Of a DNA stretch of 64,000 nt, positions 25,747 to 37,825 are shown one piece after another. Under the pieces are notes generated by a model. The model ran no database searches, was not told the DNA's origin, and saw only the letters and a list, made by a program, of their open reading frames with translations. Source of the stretch: Triplophysa rosa (lineage: Eukaryota; Chordata; Actinopteri; Cypriniformes; Nemacheilidae); the NCBI RefSeq assembly GCF_024868665.1, contig NC_079891.1, forward strand, positions 14,764,593 through 14,828,592. Direction: 5' to 3'. Each line of letters begins with the position of its first letter. Position 1 is the first letter of the stretch. Position numbers and translations under genes: made by a program.

Positions 25747-28059
25747 AAAAACGGTGCTATTTTCTTAAAATAAGCATTTAGTATCTATCCATTTCTCAAA
25801 GATCCCTAAACGATTCCTCCGAAGCTGTTCAAAAGTTCCGCTTCTCTAAGCTCCTCCCTACCGCGAGTCCAGTGTGCTCCGATTGGCCAACTGGCCCAAT
25901 CAGTTGTGATTGGTCTTTCTTCATACACTGCGTGTCAGAAACGAAACGCCCATTACCACAGTTCTTATCTCAGGAAGGTTTTTGTAAACAAAGACGCTGT
26001 GTGTAAAAATGGCATCAGTATTACCATATCACAAGTTTTTATCTTCATAAACTTATCTTCATAAACCATTCAGACTATTGTTTTCTGTTGATCTTTTTTC
26101 ATCATAGCTGTGGGAGAACAACAACGGCTCTATCCAAAAGTTGATCATTACTTTGATTATTCAGAGAGGAGTAACTGAGCAAGTTAGCAAGAGCTTCCAA
26201 AGATAATGCACACACCTTTACATAATAAAATGATATAGTGCTGCAGTCCGTTTTTAAAATAATGACCAGCAAACCGTTTTGTTTGAAGGGGATCGTGACC
26301 ACAGCTAAACTTTGCACACTTGACAAAACCATAATGTGAGACACGTTAGCAAAGTGCTACCGTGACTAAACGATAAAGGGATACAGTTTGTACAATACTA
26401 CGACATGTAGAACGACAACAGTCTACAATAACCGCCACATTATTAGGTAAGAGTTGGATTATTAAAACTGTAACACTGTTAACTTATACATTGTTTACCT
26501 GGAAACCTACAGCTGTACTAAGTATACAACACGGACTAGCACAATTACTTTAACGTACAAGTCTATTGTAAGCACTCAATTTAACATGTACACATAACGT
26601 ATTTATCATACTTACAGCTTGTGGTTCTGAGACGCTTGTTAGTCCAAATAAAGTTGGTATTGACTTATCTTTGAGGGTCTAGCGGCTGGCAAATCCCGCG
26701 TTGAACTCGCCAAAATTTGAGAAGCAGTCGTCGGTAAAATGACGAGCACATTACACAAGGTTGGAATTGTACTGCAGTGGTATCGTGGGAAAAAAAAGTA
26801 ACCACTGATCCTTCACATCGTCATCCTATGGCAGCGAAAACAAAGTACATTTGCGTTCACAGCACAAAACACAGCGGCCCCGCGACATGTTGTATATGCA
26901 ACACTACCTGAAGTGCTAGTGGGCAGGTCAGAGTGTTCCTGTTTCACGGGAAGGTGGGGATTGTGCTGATGCATTACACTGTGACGTATCGATGTTACAC
27001 TCAAAAGATTCGAAAGCCTAACGATTTGTTTGGGCGGTTCGGAGTCGACTCCTTACTTTGGAAGCCAATATCTTAATTTATCATGGACTTTTTGGAATAA
27101 CAACTTTGCAGATCGTCAAAATTGAAGGAAAGCTAGGTTACACACTGAAATGCCGGTAATTTTATGAGATTCATGAAACCTGCTCTTTAAGTACATTCAA
27201 CCAATGAAACACTCTGACAGGGCTCACACTGAATCGCTATTGGCTTATGGCATCGTGCCTCTTTTTGAAGAACAGAGCTGAACTCTTTGCTTCAGACTGA
27301 ATGAGAAATATCTTTCAAAAAGACATATTACAGAAACTGTCTTACATTTCATCAATCATTTTTCAATCAATTCATACTTGCTTTGATCTTTAGCATGTCA
27401 TTCAATTTTTTAATATACAATACGACTTACTTCATCATTTCTTTTGGCTTAACTGTTACTTTATGTTGTATTTCACGTTATGCAGCAGCTGGCATTAGCG
27501 GATAAGTTAACATTGGCATTTAAAATGTTCGTGCTTGCCTGAAGGAAAATAAGACGCACTGTTAACCGCGTGGAGACGCAGAATACACGTGTCAGTGCTT
27601 CCTCTTTACCCAGAGACTTCCCTCTACAGCTTATATGAGATAAGCAGCACATGCGCGCAAGCTGATGTCCGCCAAGGATATTTTCATCTCGTTTTTATAA
27701 GTTAACGAAAATGTCCGTTTTTTTTATACCGTTTCGGTATCACGCATTCATTTTTATTTTGTTATCGTCTCGTTTTCGTCAGTGAAAACATGTTGTTAAC
27801 GAATATTTTTGTTATAGTTTTCATCAACGAAATTAATACTGATGTAAACTATTTAAAGTTAATCATCCATTATAATATCTGCTGCACTTAAATGGTCTGG
27901 ACAGAAGCTGCTAAAGTAAGACTTGGCTACATTTTGTCGTTTATATAACTATACAATGAACACGGTCCTGCAGATGCGTCGCGCGTGTACATAATAATGC
28001 TGACTTTGTGTGTTTAGAGATGAATCGTTGTGACATTTGCTGCAGAACATAATGGATTG
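25747..28059. other. unclassified, mostly repeat-like
   Basis: Contains phrases found in dispersed fish DNA elements (25840-25950 near GATTGGCC, and 27100-27190 ending CCTGCTCTTTAAG), but I could not define both ends of one element. No gene recognised. Confidence 0.35.
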
Positions 28060-28273
28060 GGAATTAATAGACAAATGTGTTATATGATGCTGTCATGTGG
28101 GGAAGTAAAGGAAGAATGTGAATGAAATGTTCTGCCAAAATGACTTGCGTTTTTTACGAGTCTCATGAGTCACGAGTCCAAGTCAAGTCTCGAGTCAACT
28201 GTCCACGAGTCCAAGTCAAGTCGCAAGTCTCTGTTTATGCGACTTAAGTCTCGGACTCGAGTTCCCATCTCTG
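28060..28273. mobile_element. right end of a hAT-type element
   Basis: Sequence rich in CGAGTCCAAGTCAAGTC repeats ending in GAGTTCCCATCTCTG, a terminus seen in fish hAT elements (CAGAGATGGG when read outward). It forms the right boundary of the 19.6 kb insert; no clear matching long left end was found at 8694. Confidence 0.6.
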
Positions 28274-28464
28274 CTGTCTGTGCTTTGCTTGGATTTTTTT
28301 GCATTTAAGAAATATCAGCATGCCCACGTTTAGGTTTGCAGTGAAAATAGCGGCCCCTGCTGTTCAAAAAATTTATTGCGATTCAGTTCACACTTCAACC
28401 GATTTGAATCGTCACACATTATAATCGATTTTCAACCGGCTCACGATGAATCATTACATCCCTA
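28274..28464. mobile_element. right half of the split hAT MITE
   Basis: Begins with the repeated CTGTCTGT and continues as the missing part of the element at 8430. It ends ATTACATCCCTA, followed by TATGTTAT (28465-28472), the same 8-bp duplication that precedes 8430. So the two halves are one original insertion. Confidence 0.88.
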
Positions 28465-28490
28465 TATGTTATTGAGCAAAAACACCAAAC

Positions 28491-28866
28491 AAGGGTAGGG
28501 CGACCAAAGCGATGGATGATGACATCGTCATCATCTTTAAACGGGCTGCAACGTCATAAAGTGAGACGCATCTAGGCGCGAGCTGCGCAAGATATGCGTC
28601 TTCTTTATACAGTTATAAAGTCAGGCGGGTCTGTGCAAGCTGAGCATCTATACAGCGCAAGCTCAGGTGCATCTGATCTGTACAGTGCAAGCTTATATGC
28701 CGCTTTACCCTTGTTCATGTTTGTTTACAATGCAATTTGCAGCACAGAGCAGTGAGAGTCACGTGACAAAGTGAAACATTTGTTGGAATCACGATCACAG
28801 CTCAACATCGTGAGGTCTGTCAGCCATCGGCAATAGACAATGGCATCGTCTATCGGCCCAACCTTA
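28491..28866. mobile_element. hAT-type MITE
   Basis: Ends AAGGGTAGGGCGACC and GGCCCAACCTTA. Flanks CACCAAAC and CATCAAAC form a 7-of-8 target duplication. 376 bp, no coding capacity. Confidence 0.65.
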
Positions 28867-30300
28867 CATCAAACATAAATAATGTTTTAAAAATAGGTTG
28901 TGAGAGAGGCAAAAGTTATGGATTTCAGCTCCATAAATAATCACAGCTTTTATCTAATTCTAACATCAAACTTAAGAGGTTAAGTTTAAGGCAGCTTAAG
29001 AGGTTAGATAGTCTTACTCATCTACAAGGTGCCTCTGGTCCATTAGACATGGAACCCAAAGTGGATCGTTCCTATGGAACACAGCTTGGTGTGTGACCTT
29101 GACACCAGAGGAATGCCTTGGAATGAGCGCAGTAATTGCAAGCGTGGCTTAACAAACCAATGAGCACTGATCAAATCACAAGACGCACTGTTCGGGGAGC
29201 ACAAAACTGACTCCATGGGATCCTCCTCTCTCTAAATGCAGAGAAGTCTGTAAATAGACTAAAGGCATTCTGTTATGCAGCCACATAACCACGTAATGTT
29301 TGGGTTTGGATCTTAAGTTAGAGAGCGACTACTGCCAGGGCTTGACATTAAGCATTGTCATGTGGTTGTCCTTCGGAAAAGTAAATTTGTCATTCACTTG
29401 TCCGAGTAAAAACATTGATATTTCATTTGAAGTGTCAATATAATTGTTTCGGATCCTGATTGGTCAAGTTTGCTTATAAGCGTTTTACCTAGTGTACTGT
29501 ACGCAGATAACTTACAAATGACATTAATGAAATGAAAAAGTATAGCTTTCATTTTATAGAAACGAAAGGGCTCGTTACATTTTCCTCTGCATATTATTTT
29601 AAACAACATCAGTTTTCCACCATATATCTTAAAGCGAAAAAGCAGACAATCTTAGAAAAAAGAAAAGGAAAAATGCTGATGCTCAAAAAGGCAACACAAT
29701 GCATTAACTAACTAGTAGGCTAAATCCTACTTATTTTATCTTCTGGGAAACATGTGGTTATACAGTACATGTGAAGAGCAGTACTAAATGAAAAAATATT
29801 ATTAAAAAAAAAAATCTTTACACATCATCCCGTTTAAACATTTTCACCCCCTTCTCTGAATGCATTGCGTTTCATGGAAACTTGTTTCCATCACTAAATA
29901 GAAAAATAAAAAGGTAATTTATTATTTAAACTCGCAGCTGCAAGTTATGGAATCAGAATTGCATGAAAAATTCACAATTGCGAGATCTCACAATTTTTAC
30001 ATTTTTCTAGTGAGTTTATTTCATGCAAAGCTGACTTTATAACAAAATTTTTCAGTTTCTTCTCAAGCTCGCAATTCTGAGAAAAAAAGTCAGTGTTTTT
30101 TTCTCTCATTGGACATTATAGTCCGCAATGTGAGTGTATATCTCTCACAAAAAAAATCAGATTTGAGTTATACAAAAAAAGTCAGAATTGTGAGATAAAA
30201 AGTTGCAATTACCTAAACAAATTACTTAAACAATTCGCTCAAACAATTTGAAATTCGCTCAGTTTGTGTTATGGAGTATATGTAAACTTCTATTGCATGA
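28867..30300. other. non-coding; partial hAT-like start at 29337
   Basis: CAGGGCTTGACATTAAG at 29337 resembles a hAT terminus, but no partner end was found. 29930-30220 has repeated CAATTGCGAGAT-type words of a dispersed fish repeat. No gene recognised. Confidence 0.4.
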
Positions 30301-30309
30301 AGTAGCTTA

Positions 30310-30458
30310 TTCAAAAAAAAAAAAAATAAAAAAAAATAAAAATTAATAAAAAATAAAAAATTATAAAAATTATGCAAATAATGAAAAAGAAAAAAAAAAA
30401 ATAAAAAAAAAAATAAAAAAAAAAACATAAAAAAAAACAAAAAAAAAAAAAAAAAAAG
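30310..30458. repeat. A-rich low-complexity tract
   Basis: About 150 bp of A with scattered T. It yields Phe-rich open frames on the minus strand that are artefacts of composition. Confidence 0.9.
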
Positions 30459-30463
30459 ATAAA

Positions 30464-30826
30464 TATTTGCATTAATTGCCCGTTACAGTTAATATAAAGT
30501 TTAAATGAAATAAATGCCATTCAAATTCCATGTAATCACTTTGGTAATCTAAAATACTTTTCAGATGTAACTGTAATTTGATTACCACAATTTAGAAAGT
30601 AACGGTAATGACATAGTTACTTAAATTTTGTATTTTAAATACGTAACTAAGTTACATGTATTTCGTTACTCCCCAAGCCTGCTTATAACAGATATGTTCC
30701 CTGAACTTCCCCGAAATTAGTTTCGTTTTAAACGTCTCAAATATTTCATTGTTTGTCCTCAGACTCATTCAAATACGTCACAGCAAACAGCGCATACTAG
30801 TAACACGCTCACGCTGTGTGTGTCTA
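30464..30826. repeat. segment shared with 20274-20639
   Basis: Almost identical to the foreign piece in the hAT of copy 2 (shared GCATTAATTGCCCGTTACAG to CGCTCACGCTGTGTGTGTC). Its first half ends in GTTACTCCCCAAGCCTG, a hAT-like terminus. Its second half resembles the DNA just before the hAT insertion at 19964. Confidence 0.8.
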
Positions 30827-32352
30827 CTTGTCAATAACAAGCACTAAAATCCATGGAATTTCAGAGAGTTTTCTGCAGAGATCTGCGAGCGCCTATTCCG
30901 TGCTGCCTCATCGAGTATTGGTACACTCAGTGTGGAAAAAACAGAGAGCACAGCACTGGCACTGAGCGTGCGTGAGTGAAAAAGCCCAGCTGATGGTGTA
31001 ACCGGTTACTCGCATCGCCCTGCTACTAAGGGACCTCGAACTGGCATTGGTCCGGCATGGGAGTCGGGCGCTATAACGAGGAGGCTAAAGACCGAAGCCT
31101 CTAGCGCCTGCCACGATAGAGAACCTCTTGGGGTCGGGAAGTGAGGTTTACCTGCACAGCTCTCTCTCTCTCTTGCTGGCCTCCATTACACTGGCGTTGG
31201 AAACACTTTAGAACAAGTAAATTTGCATGGTCGACAGTGGCGATCTCCACAAAAATATAACTCGCAAATTAATATTTTTGGTTATTATATTATATTATAT
31301 TATATATGGAGCCCTATAACAGACATTTGTGCAAAGGCTTGTAGTTAAGGAATTTTTTATCTAGTCATCACACTGTGGCCTCTGGGAGAACACAGTTTTA
31401 CCTAGTCCAGCTGCTGTCTGCCACAATACCTAACATAACACAGACAACAGCAAACAACTGTGCTGTACTACAGGAGACCACACTGGTGATGTCATGGCTT
31501 TAAAAATAAGGAAGAAGCATCCAAATATCATATGTCTTGATAAATTATTTAAAAGTTAGTTACGCAGGTGAAAGTCTACAAAGTCTTGCATAACATACAG
31601 TGTAGGCTTCAGTTTGGCTAGTGAAATCCCAGCACTTTTCCAGACATCCACTGTTGCTTAGGAAGACACAAGCTCTGTATATAGCTACTGCAGTATTCTG
31701 TGGATAACACATAATTTTACCTGTGTCACTGATGCATGTCATTTAAATGCATGTATACATACATTATGTAAACCCTATGTGCCCGTTCACAAATCCTTAT
31801 GCAAACAGCCTGAATATTACAGGAAGAGCCTGACTACAATATTTTTCTCTAGGGAAACACACTTAATGGAAGCTTCATCATCAGAAAGGATTTACCAATA
31901 CAATTTCTTTATACATAAAAAAATTCAGACGGATAACATCCTCAATATTGTATAGTCTACCATAAAAACGTGGCCGTGTTGATGTGTAAGCATCTGTTAA
32001 TTTCAGTACTCAAATCAGACGGTGAGAGCCTCGGTCCTCCGAATGCTCAAAACTCTGTTGTGAATTTTTCTTTCAGTAAACATGAACTTGTTTAATTTCT
32101 CTCAAAGCACAAAGAATGGTTAAAAAGACACATTAGAGGGCGGAATCTGGATGGAAATTTGGTTACCTAGGTGAACCTGCCCCCTATTAGTGAAAACAGA
32201 AACCTGAGAGGCCTGTTATGAACTGGGCTTTAGCTCTTCACATGATGGGCTCAGACAAGCGAATGCCTGAACCCCACACAGGCAGCATGCTTGTTTTGAA
32301 TTAATATTAAACATAAAACTGTGTAGCTACAGAAAACAAAAATAAAAGACAA
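30827..32352. other. unclassified non-coding DNA
   Basis: 31000-31165 is a GC-rich patch unlike its surroundings and could be part of a retroelement, but I cannot name it. The rest is AT-rich with no gene recognised. Confidence 0.35.
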
Positions 32353-33650
32353 TTGCCCAGTTTCACAGACAAGGCTTAAGACTAGTCCCAGACTAAAATG
32401 AAAGTTTGAGCTGTCATAACTGAAAATAAATTGCCATGACATATCCAAAAATATGTCATTAGGGATGGGAGATATGGCCCTAAAACTCTATCAAGATAAT
32501 TACTTGTATTTGTTGCGATAACGATAAAAATGACGATATATCCACAACGCCATCCACCGCTGTTTTTTGCGTCATGTGATAGTAGCTGCAGTCTAGACCC
32601 TCAGAAAAACAAATATTATCAAAAAGTAAAACTTACCCCAAATCAAATTGCTAAAATATACCTACAGTATTTTTGTAAATATAAAATATAATAGTGAGAT
32701 TCGACTTCAAAAGGTTGTAGTAAAGAAAAGTTAAATGAACTAAAGCTCAATAAACACATCATGTCCTCCCCTAAAACTGTATATATTCTATTGTTGGGTG
32801 GAAACAATCGATCGCATCACGCTGTCAATCACTCTCTCTTGAACTGTGTGAACCTTCTCTTCTCACAGCAACATACACTGAATCTGTCTATGACTCGCGC
32901 TACAGAAAGAGAACAGAAAAATGCAGATAAAAGAAATCTAATTAAATAATCCATGCTTTTATACGCTCATAAACGTATTTAAAATAACGTAATACAAACT
33001 CGCATTTGTACTGTATGTAAACAGGCAGCAGTGCTGTGCACGCTGTGTCGCTATGAAAGCACATGTGGGCGCGAGCTGCGCACGGGAAAGCTCCGTTCAT
33101 CCTGTATATAACAGGCAAGAAATCATATTAAACAATTTGCGCACGTGCGCATAACATCTAACTAATGTTTAAATAAATACTTTTAGCCAAACTAAATGTT
33201 GTGGTGTAACGTATTATGACTATCAACGAATACTTAACAAACGAATTAAATAAAATGAAAGTGAAACTAAACATTAACGGATGCATCTACAGTGCCAACC
33301 TAAACGAGATTTAGAGCTCGTCTTTTAGTGCAAACTCTTTCTCAGCTTCACGTCCGCCCTCCGCTATACCCGTTTTCGCTTCACATATGAGCTGTGAATG
33401 GGTCTCTCAAAGAAATATGTCATCAACTAGAATTTATCGTTTATATCGCGGGAAGACTAATTCCTATCGTGTGGGGAATTTCTATCGGTATATCGCAAAC
33501 GATATAATATCGCCCATCCCTATATGTCATTGCCATTGTTTTGTCACAAGATGAACACCAGTAATGTTTTTATTTAAGGCATTAAATGTACTAATTTAAC
33601 TGAGGCATAGTCCTGGATTAAGCTAAGCCTAGTCTGTGAAACCGGGCCAA
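32353..33650. mobile_element. MITE (GCCCAGTTTCACAGA family) split by a hAT
   Basis: Ends TTGCCCAGTTTCACAGAC and GTCTGTGAAACCGGGCCAA. The two halves, 32353-32459 and 33523-33650, are separated by the hAT at 32460. Confidence 0.78.
32460..33522. mobile_element. hAT-type non-autonomous element
   Basis: 1063 bp, ends TAGGGATGGGAGATAT and ATATCGCCCATCCCTA. Perfect 8-bp duplication TATGTCAT at 32452-32459 and 33523-33530. It is the intact relative of the remnant at 11045-12560. Confidence 0.9.
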
Positions 33651-33817
33651 TGTGTAGGATCAGGTTAGCTATGCATCTTCATTTTAATGTTTTAACTGAT
33701 TCTGAGACTTTTAATCAAACTTCAAAATGTGAAATGAATTAATGTTTAGTGCATATGCAATATGTGTTATCAATAAATGTTAAATAAGCCACATCTGAAG
33801 TGAGCGCTTGGAATTAG

Positions 33818-34102
33818 ATTTAGATTCAATATATTGTCATTGCACATGTACAAGTACAAGGCAACGAAATGTGACCTCTGCATTTAACCCATCCAGTGAG
33901 TAGTGAATACACGCACAGCAAGTGGTGAACACACGTACACCCGGAGCAGTGGGCAGCTATCACTGCAGCGCCCGGGGAGCAAGTAGGGGTAAGGTGCCTT
34001 GCTCAAGGGCACCTCAGTTGTTACCCGCCGGCCCTGGGAATCGAACCGGCAACCTTCTGGTCATGAGTCCGACTCTCTAACCATTAGGCCCACAACTGCC
34101 CC
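33818..34102 (-). mobile_element. tRNA-derived SINE
   Basis: Read on the minus strand it begins GGGGCAGTTGTGGGCC. It has an A-box-like GGCCTAATGGTTAGAG and a B box GGTTCGATTCC, then a long unique body and a tail ending in ATTGAATCTAAATC repeats. Pol III-type internal promoter; not a functional tRNA. Confidence 0.85.
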
Positions 34103-35185
34103 AGCTTATCATCTGACATTCCAACACAAGAAGCTACGTGTGGCAGCAAGCTAGAGCTGGGAGAGATAAGATCACTGACAAACAGTGCCAACTGATAGCC
34201 TGAACGTTTTTAAAGTTATATGTTTAGGGCTTTTATTCCTTTAATGACAGTACAGTGGAGAGTAGACAGGAAGTCAATTTGGAGAAGACAGGGGAGCGGG
34301 AACAGTAAAGGACTGCAGAGAACAGGAATCAAACCTCTCCGCGAGCACACTGGCGCTATGTGTCAGCGCACTAACCACAGCCTGAAAGTTTTTAAGCAAT
34401 GAAATGGGTGTTCATAGAGTGAAATGCAGCAACAAAAGGAAGTCATTCATTTTCAATGAGAGTTTTGCGGAATATCAGTTTATGCAAATAAGCCACAAAG
34501 TGATGCATCAACTAGCAGCGGAAGTGAACACTAGAGGCCACGTGATCCACTGTCTGACTACTGCAGGTAGGTCTGCCAACTTTAAACCTTACAATACAGG
34601 AAGCAACATGGCCTTCAGATTCGGATTGCTTTGTTTTTTATAATAACTAACTTGCACACATATATTCTTTTAACATGTTTACTAAAGATGCCAAAGCTTT
34701 GTTGGATGGTCGAATGTCTGTTTATTTTGAAGGGAGGTACTCAGCCAACAGCTGCAGAGAGAAAGCATGGCTTAGTGAGAACAGAGCCTGATGTAAATCT
34801 AGCAGACATCTCTAATCCCCACGATAGCACTGCCGAGAGAGGCTGCAGGAAAGGTCCGGCTATTAGAGACTGTTAAAAGTTATACTTCAAGTTTTGTTCA
34901 ACTTTAAGACACCATTATTGATGCTGTAAAAAAGTGAACTTAAAATACTTTCTATCCCAGTTTAATATAATTGCAACTAAACCATGTTAATCTTTTCAAA
35001 AACCATAAACACTGTCTCTACGAAGACATGCCCAACACATCAAAAAGTCAATTAGTAAAAAATGTGTTGCATTTGTTTGAATATTTTACATATTTGAAAT
35101 AAACACTCCACATTACAGCCATAAAATCATTTTACTGTATGTAAGCAACGGAGCCCCATTTTGCAATGAAACAACAGGTAACCAA

Positions 35186-35635
35186 TAGGGATGTAACGAT
35201 TCACTGTGAGCCGGTTGAAAATCGGTTATAATGAGTGACGATTCAAATCGGTTGAGGTGTGAACTGAATCGTAATACATTTTTTGAACAGCAGGGGCCAC
35301 TATTTTCACTGCAAATCTAAACGTGGACATGCTGATATTTCTTAAATGCAAAAAAATCCAAGAAAAGCTCAGACAGTATTAGTTTGTTTATATTAAACAG
35401 ACTTTTTCTATTATTCATTTGTTATAAAATTGCAGTTTAGTTTTGTTATTTGAAATAAAACATTATTTTATTATACAAAGAAACGTGAAGCATTTAAGAA
35501 ATAATGCAAGGGAAGTTGTTCATTTCTAATTTGTTTCAACTCATTTTGTAAAAATAAATCGTGAATAAATCGCATCGTGAGATCAGAATCGTGACTCGCA
35601 TCGCATCATGAGCTGAGTGAATCGTTACATCCCTA
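35186..35635. mobile_element. intact hAT MITE, reference for the split copy
   Basis: 450 bp, ends TAGGGATGTAACGATTCAC and GTGAATCGTTACATCCCTA. Perfect 8-bp duplication GTAACCAA at 35178-35185 and 35636-35643. Its reverse complement aligns with 8430-8693 joined to 28282-28464. Confidence 0.92.
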
Positions 35636-36479
35636 GTAACCAACAGACCCCAAAAGGTTACGCAGGAGTTCCCAAGTCTAGCTGACATTGAGAGGAGTAA
35701 CCCAAGTCAGACAGGCAGCAGTAGACACCTTCAACTGAAACCTGAGGAGACCAGTGGCCAGTCAACCAAACCCTTTGCAGGCCTTCAGCTTGCCACAAGA
35801 CTTTTTGAGCCGATTTGCAAATGCCATGTGACAAACCACTCCAGAGCAACAGAAAAAAAGTTTTGCCTGATGGCACCATAAGAATGTTCTATTCTAATGG
35901 GCTGGGGAAGTCTACATCTGACCGGCGAAAGACCATACATCACATATTTGTTGTTTCGCCAAAGCAGGCTGACAAATATGGAGGGGACTCAACTGAACAA
36001 AGACTGCCACATACCATTCTTAGTCTTTCACATCCAAGACTATTTGGCATTTGCCTTTGCTTTCCTTAGACCTGCCTGTTCCTGCCCAAAATCTTCAGCA
36101 AAGTATTCATCAAAGCTGCCCTTCACTGCATTCCATTCAGTTCTGAACTTTAGAAACCAGTGTGGGATAGATCAGGGGAGGGTTTACTCCATGATTATCT
36201 TTTCTTCACTTCAACCAGGCCTTCAGTGAAGGACAGGAATCTTCTTATAAAGAAGTCAGTGGATAATGAATGACTGGGCACTCTGCGTGGTGACTTTACT
36301 ACTATCCCATTGGGTCTACATGAGCTCCATCAAGAGCCATCAAAATAAGCTATTTTCACATTGACACTGGTTCAATTGAACTATATCCACAATCAAACAC
36401 ACAGTTAACATGTTGTCTTTCAAAGCAACATGCTTTTATCTTTTTGCACATAAAAAAGGTATTGCAAATGATCATATTA

Positions 36480-36626
36480 AAGCAATAAGCCCCAAGAAGC
36501 AGCGGGTTACAGTGCATTTTATAACAGCTAAGGGCGTTGTGGCACGACGCGAAGTGGAGTGCCTAAAACCCTGTAGCTGTCATAAAATGCACTGTAAACC
36601 ACGGCTTCGCGGGGCTTATTGCTTTT
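36480..36626. repeat. long imperfect palindrome (MITE-like)
   Basis: Left arm from 36480 (AGCAATAAGCCCC, then ACAGTGCATTTTATAACAGCTA) pairs with the right arm ending near 36626, about 50 bp each with a roughly 45-bp centre. A foldback element of a type common in cyprinids. Confidence 0.75.
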
Positions 36627-37049
36627 ATAAAACTGTTATTCCATATGCTTGGCAAGGTTTCATAAAATAAAGTAAATAAAATGATATTTAGGCTATGTGG
36701 TGCGGTCAGCCGTTATATATTAGGGTATTTTATAACAGCTTACAACTCCGCTCAGCCAATCAGAATCAAGGACCAAAACTGACCGTTTTATAAAAAGAGT
36801 TAGGGTGTTTTCACACATGTGGATCGATTGCTTTGTTCCGAAACCAGGGGTTAAATCGCTACAATATTGCAATTTATTTTAGTTCGGTTCGCATTCACAA
36901 GTGAATATTTACAAACGGACCAAACTTTGTTAATAAAAGTCACGTGCGAGTAAACTCTCCTTCGATTGGTCAGAGTGCATCTGTTTATTTTCCGGGATTC
37001 CGCTCAAAGATGTCATCCATCAGGATGGACAGACAGCAGCTACGCAGCA

Positions 37050-37266
37050 TTTTTGGGCTTGTTTGGTTACTGATGTTACGGAGTTTCTTTGCCTTCGCAC
37101 GGCACTGTTCAACAGACCGATTAAATCCCATTTGTTTTAAGCGCTCGCTAAATACATTTCAGTGTTTTTGTGAGTTCTGGAGAGCTGTTCGGCAATGTGT
37201 TTCTTCTGACCAAATTTCAATCAAACACTTCACTTCTTCCCTGCTCCAAGTGAGCCCACGGTTCAT
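37050..37266 (-). pseudogene. Harbinger Myb/SANT-like DNA-binding gene remnant
   Basis: On the minus strand the reading from 37266 starts MNRGLTWSREEVKCLIEIWS, typical of the Myb/SANT-like trihelix domain encoded beside Harbinger transposases. In such elements this protein takes the transposase to DNA. The frame runs about 33 residues to a TGA, then continues in the same frame with FSERLKQMGFNRSVEQCRAK and KKLRNI, which are the later helices of the same domain. So one stop codon breaks an otherwise readable domain, after which similarity fades near 37050. Upstream residues back to 37347 do not look like part of the domain. It lies inside the Harbinger-type element 36803-37822. Confidence 0.7.
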
Positions 37267-37369
37267 TTTGGGAGTGCGACAAGCAGAGCGGGACGAGGGT
37301 CGTGAGGGAACGGTGCGAGGCAGCTGCGCGTTGCACAAGTTTCGCATCTCTCACAGCGGAGCTCGGGAA

Positions 37370-37545
37370 GCATAAAAGGAGGAGGGACAGCAGTGAAGGA
37401 CGAGAGAGAACCAGGCCTGGATTTTATTTTATGTTTTATTATGTTTGTGTTTACTTTCGTTTTGTTGTTTGTTTATTTTATTAAAAGTTTGGTTTAACGT
37501 CTGCCGGTTCCCGACTCCTTCCTTACTTTAAACATTGTTACAGGG
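37370..37545 (+). mobile_element. LTR-like segment inside the Harbinger element
   Basis: Reads like a solo LTR: a CATAAAAGGAGG TATA-like start, a T-rich stretch with TTTATTAAAAG as possible poly(A) signal, and CTGCCGGTTCCCGACTCC near the end. No terminal duplication was proven, so the call is tentative. Confidence 0.35.
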
Positions 37546-37825
37546 AGCCGTTAGAAAAACAATCCTTTTTGCGTCACACAACTTTACGTAATTACCCAAC
37601 ATATATTATGATACAGTCTGGTTCGTTGGTCCGTTGGGTCGGATGGCTTTCACACTTCTAGCAAACCGCTCCAGAGTTCATTTGCAATCGGGCCGAGACC
37701 GCCTGCGATTGTTTTGGGGCGGATCCTAGCGTGATTGCCGTGTTCACATATGCCTAAACGAACCGAATCAAGAGAGAAAACGTACCAGGTTCCGAAACAA
37801 ACCCTTATGTGTGAAAATGTCCTTA

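Larger units (their letters stand above)
8694..28273. mobile_element. 19.6 kb insert bounded by 8-bp target duplication
   Basis: Everything between the two halves of the split MITE. The outer ends read CAGACATG and CATCTCTG, an imperfect hAT-like inverted pair, and are flanked by CTGTCTGT on both sides. Inside are apparently unique DNA, several hATs, copy 2 of the 6.8 kb duplication, the DD36E transposon and a LINE piece. No hAT transposase frame was found, so if the block moved as a unit it was mobilised in trans. The alternative is a small hAT that later swelled by nested insertion and duplication. Confidence 0.65.
36803..37822. mobile_element. Harbinger-type element, degenerate
   Basis: Ends GGGTGTTTTCACACATG and TGTGTGAAAATGTCC, flanked by TTA on both sides (36800-36802 and 37823-37825), the usual 3-bp Harbinger target. 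The interior holds a decayed Myb-like frame and an LTR-like segment; no transposase remains. Confidence 0.72.

Noticed and set aside
8694..28273. Giant virus-like or herpesvirus-fused transposon as explanation of the insert
   Set aside because: No polymerase, capsid, integrase or other viral-type frame is present; the only long frame is the Tc1/mariner transposase.
30222..30520. Phe-rich open frames on the minus strand
   Set aside because: They are the complement of an A-rich tract; composition alone explains them.
33818..34102. tRNA gene
   Set aside because: The tRNA-like head belongs to a SINE: it lacks a proper acceptor end and continues into a SINE body; the same unit recurs at 51050.
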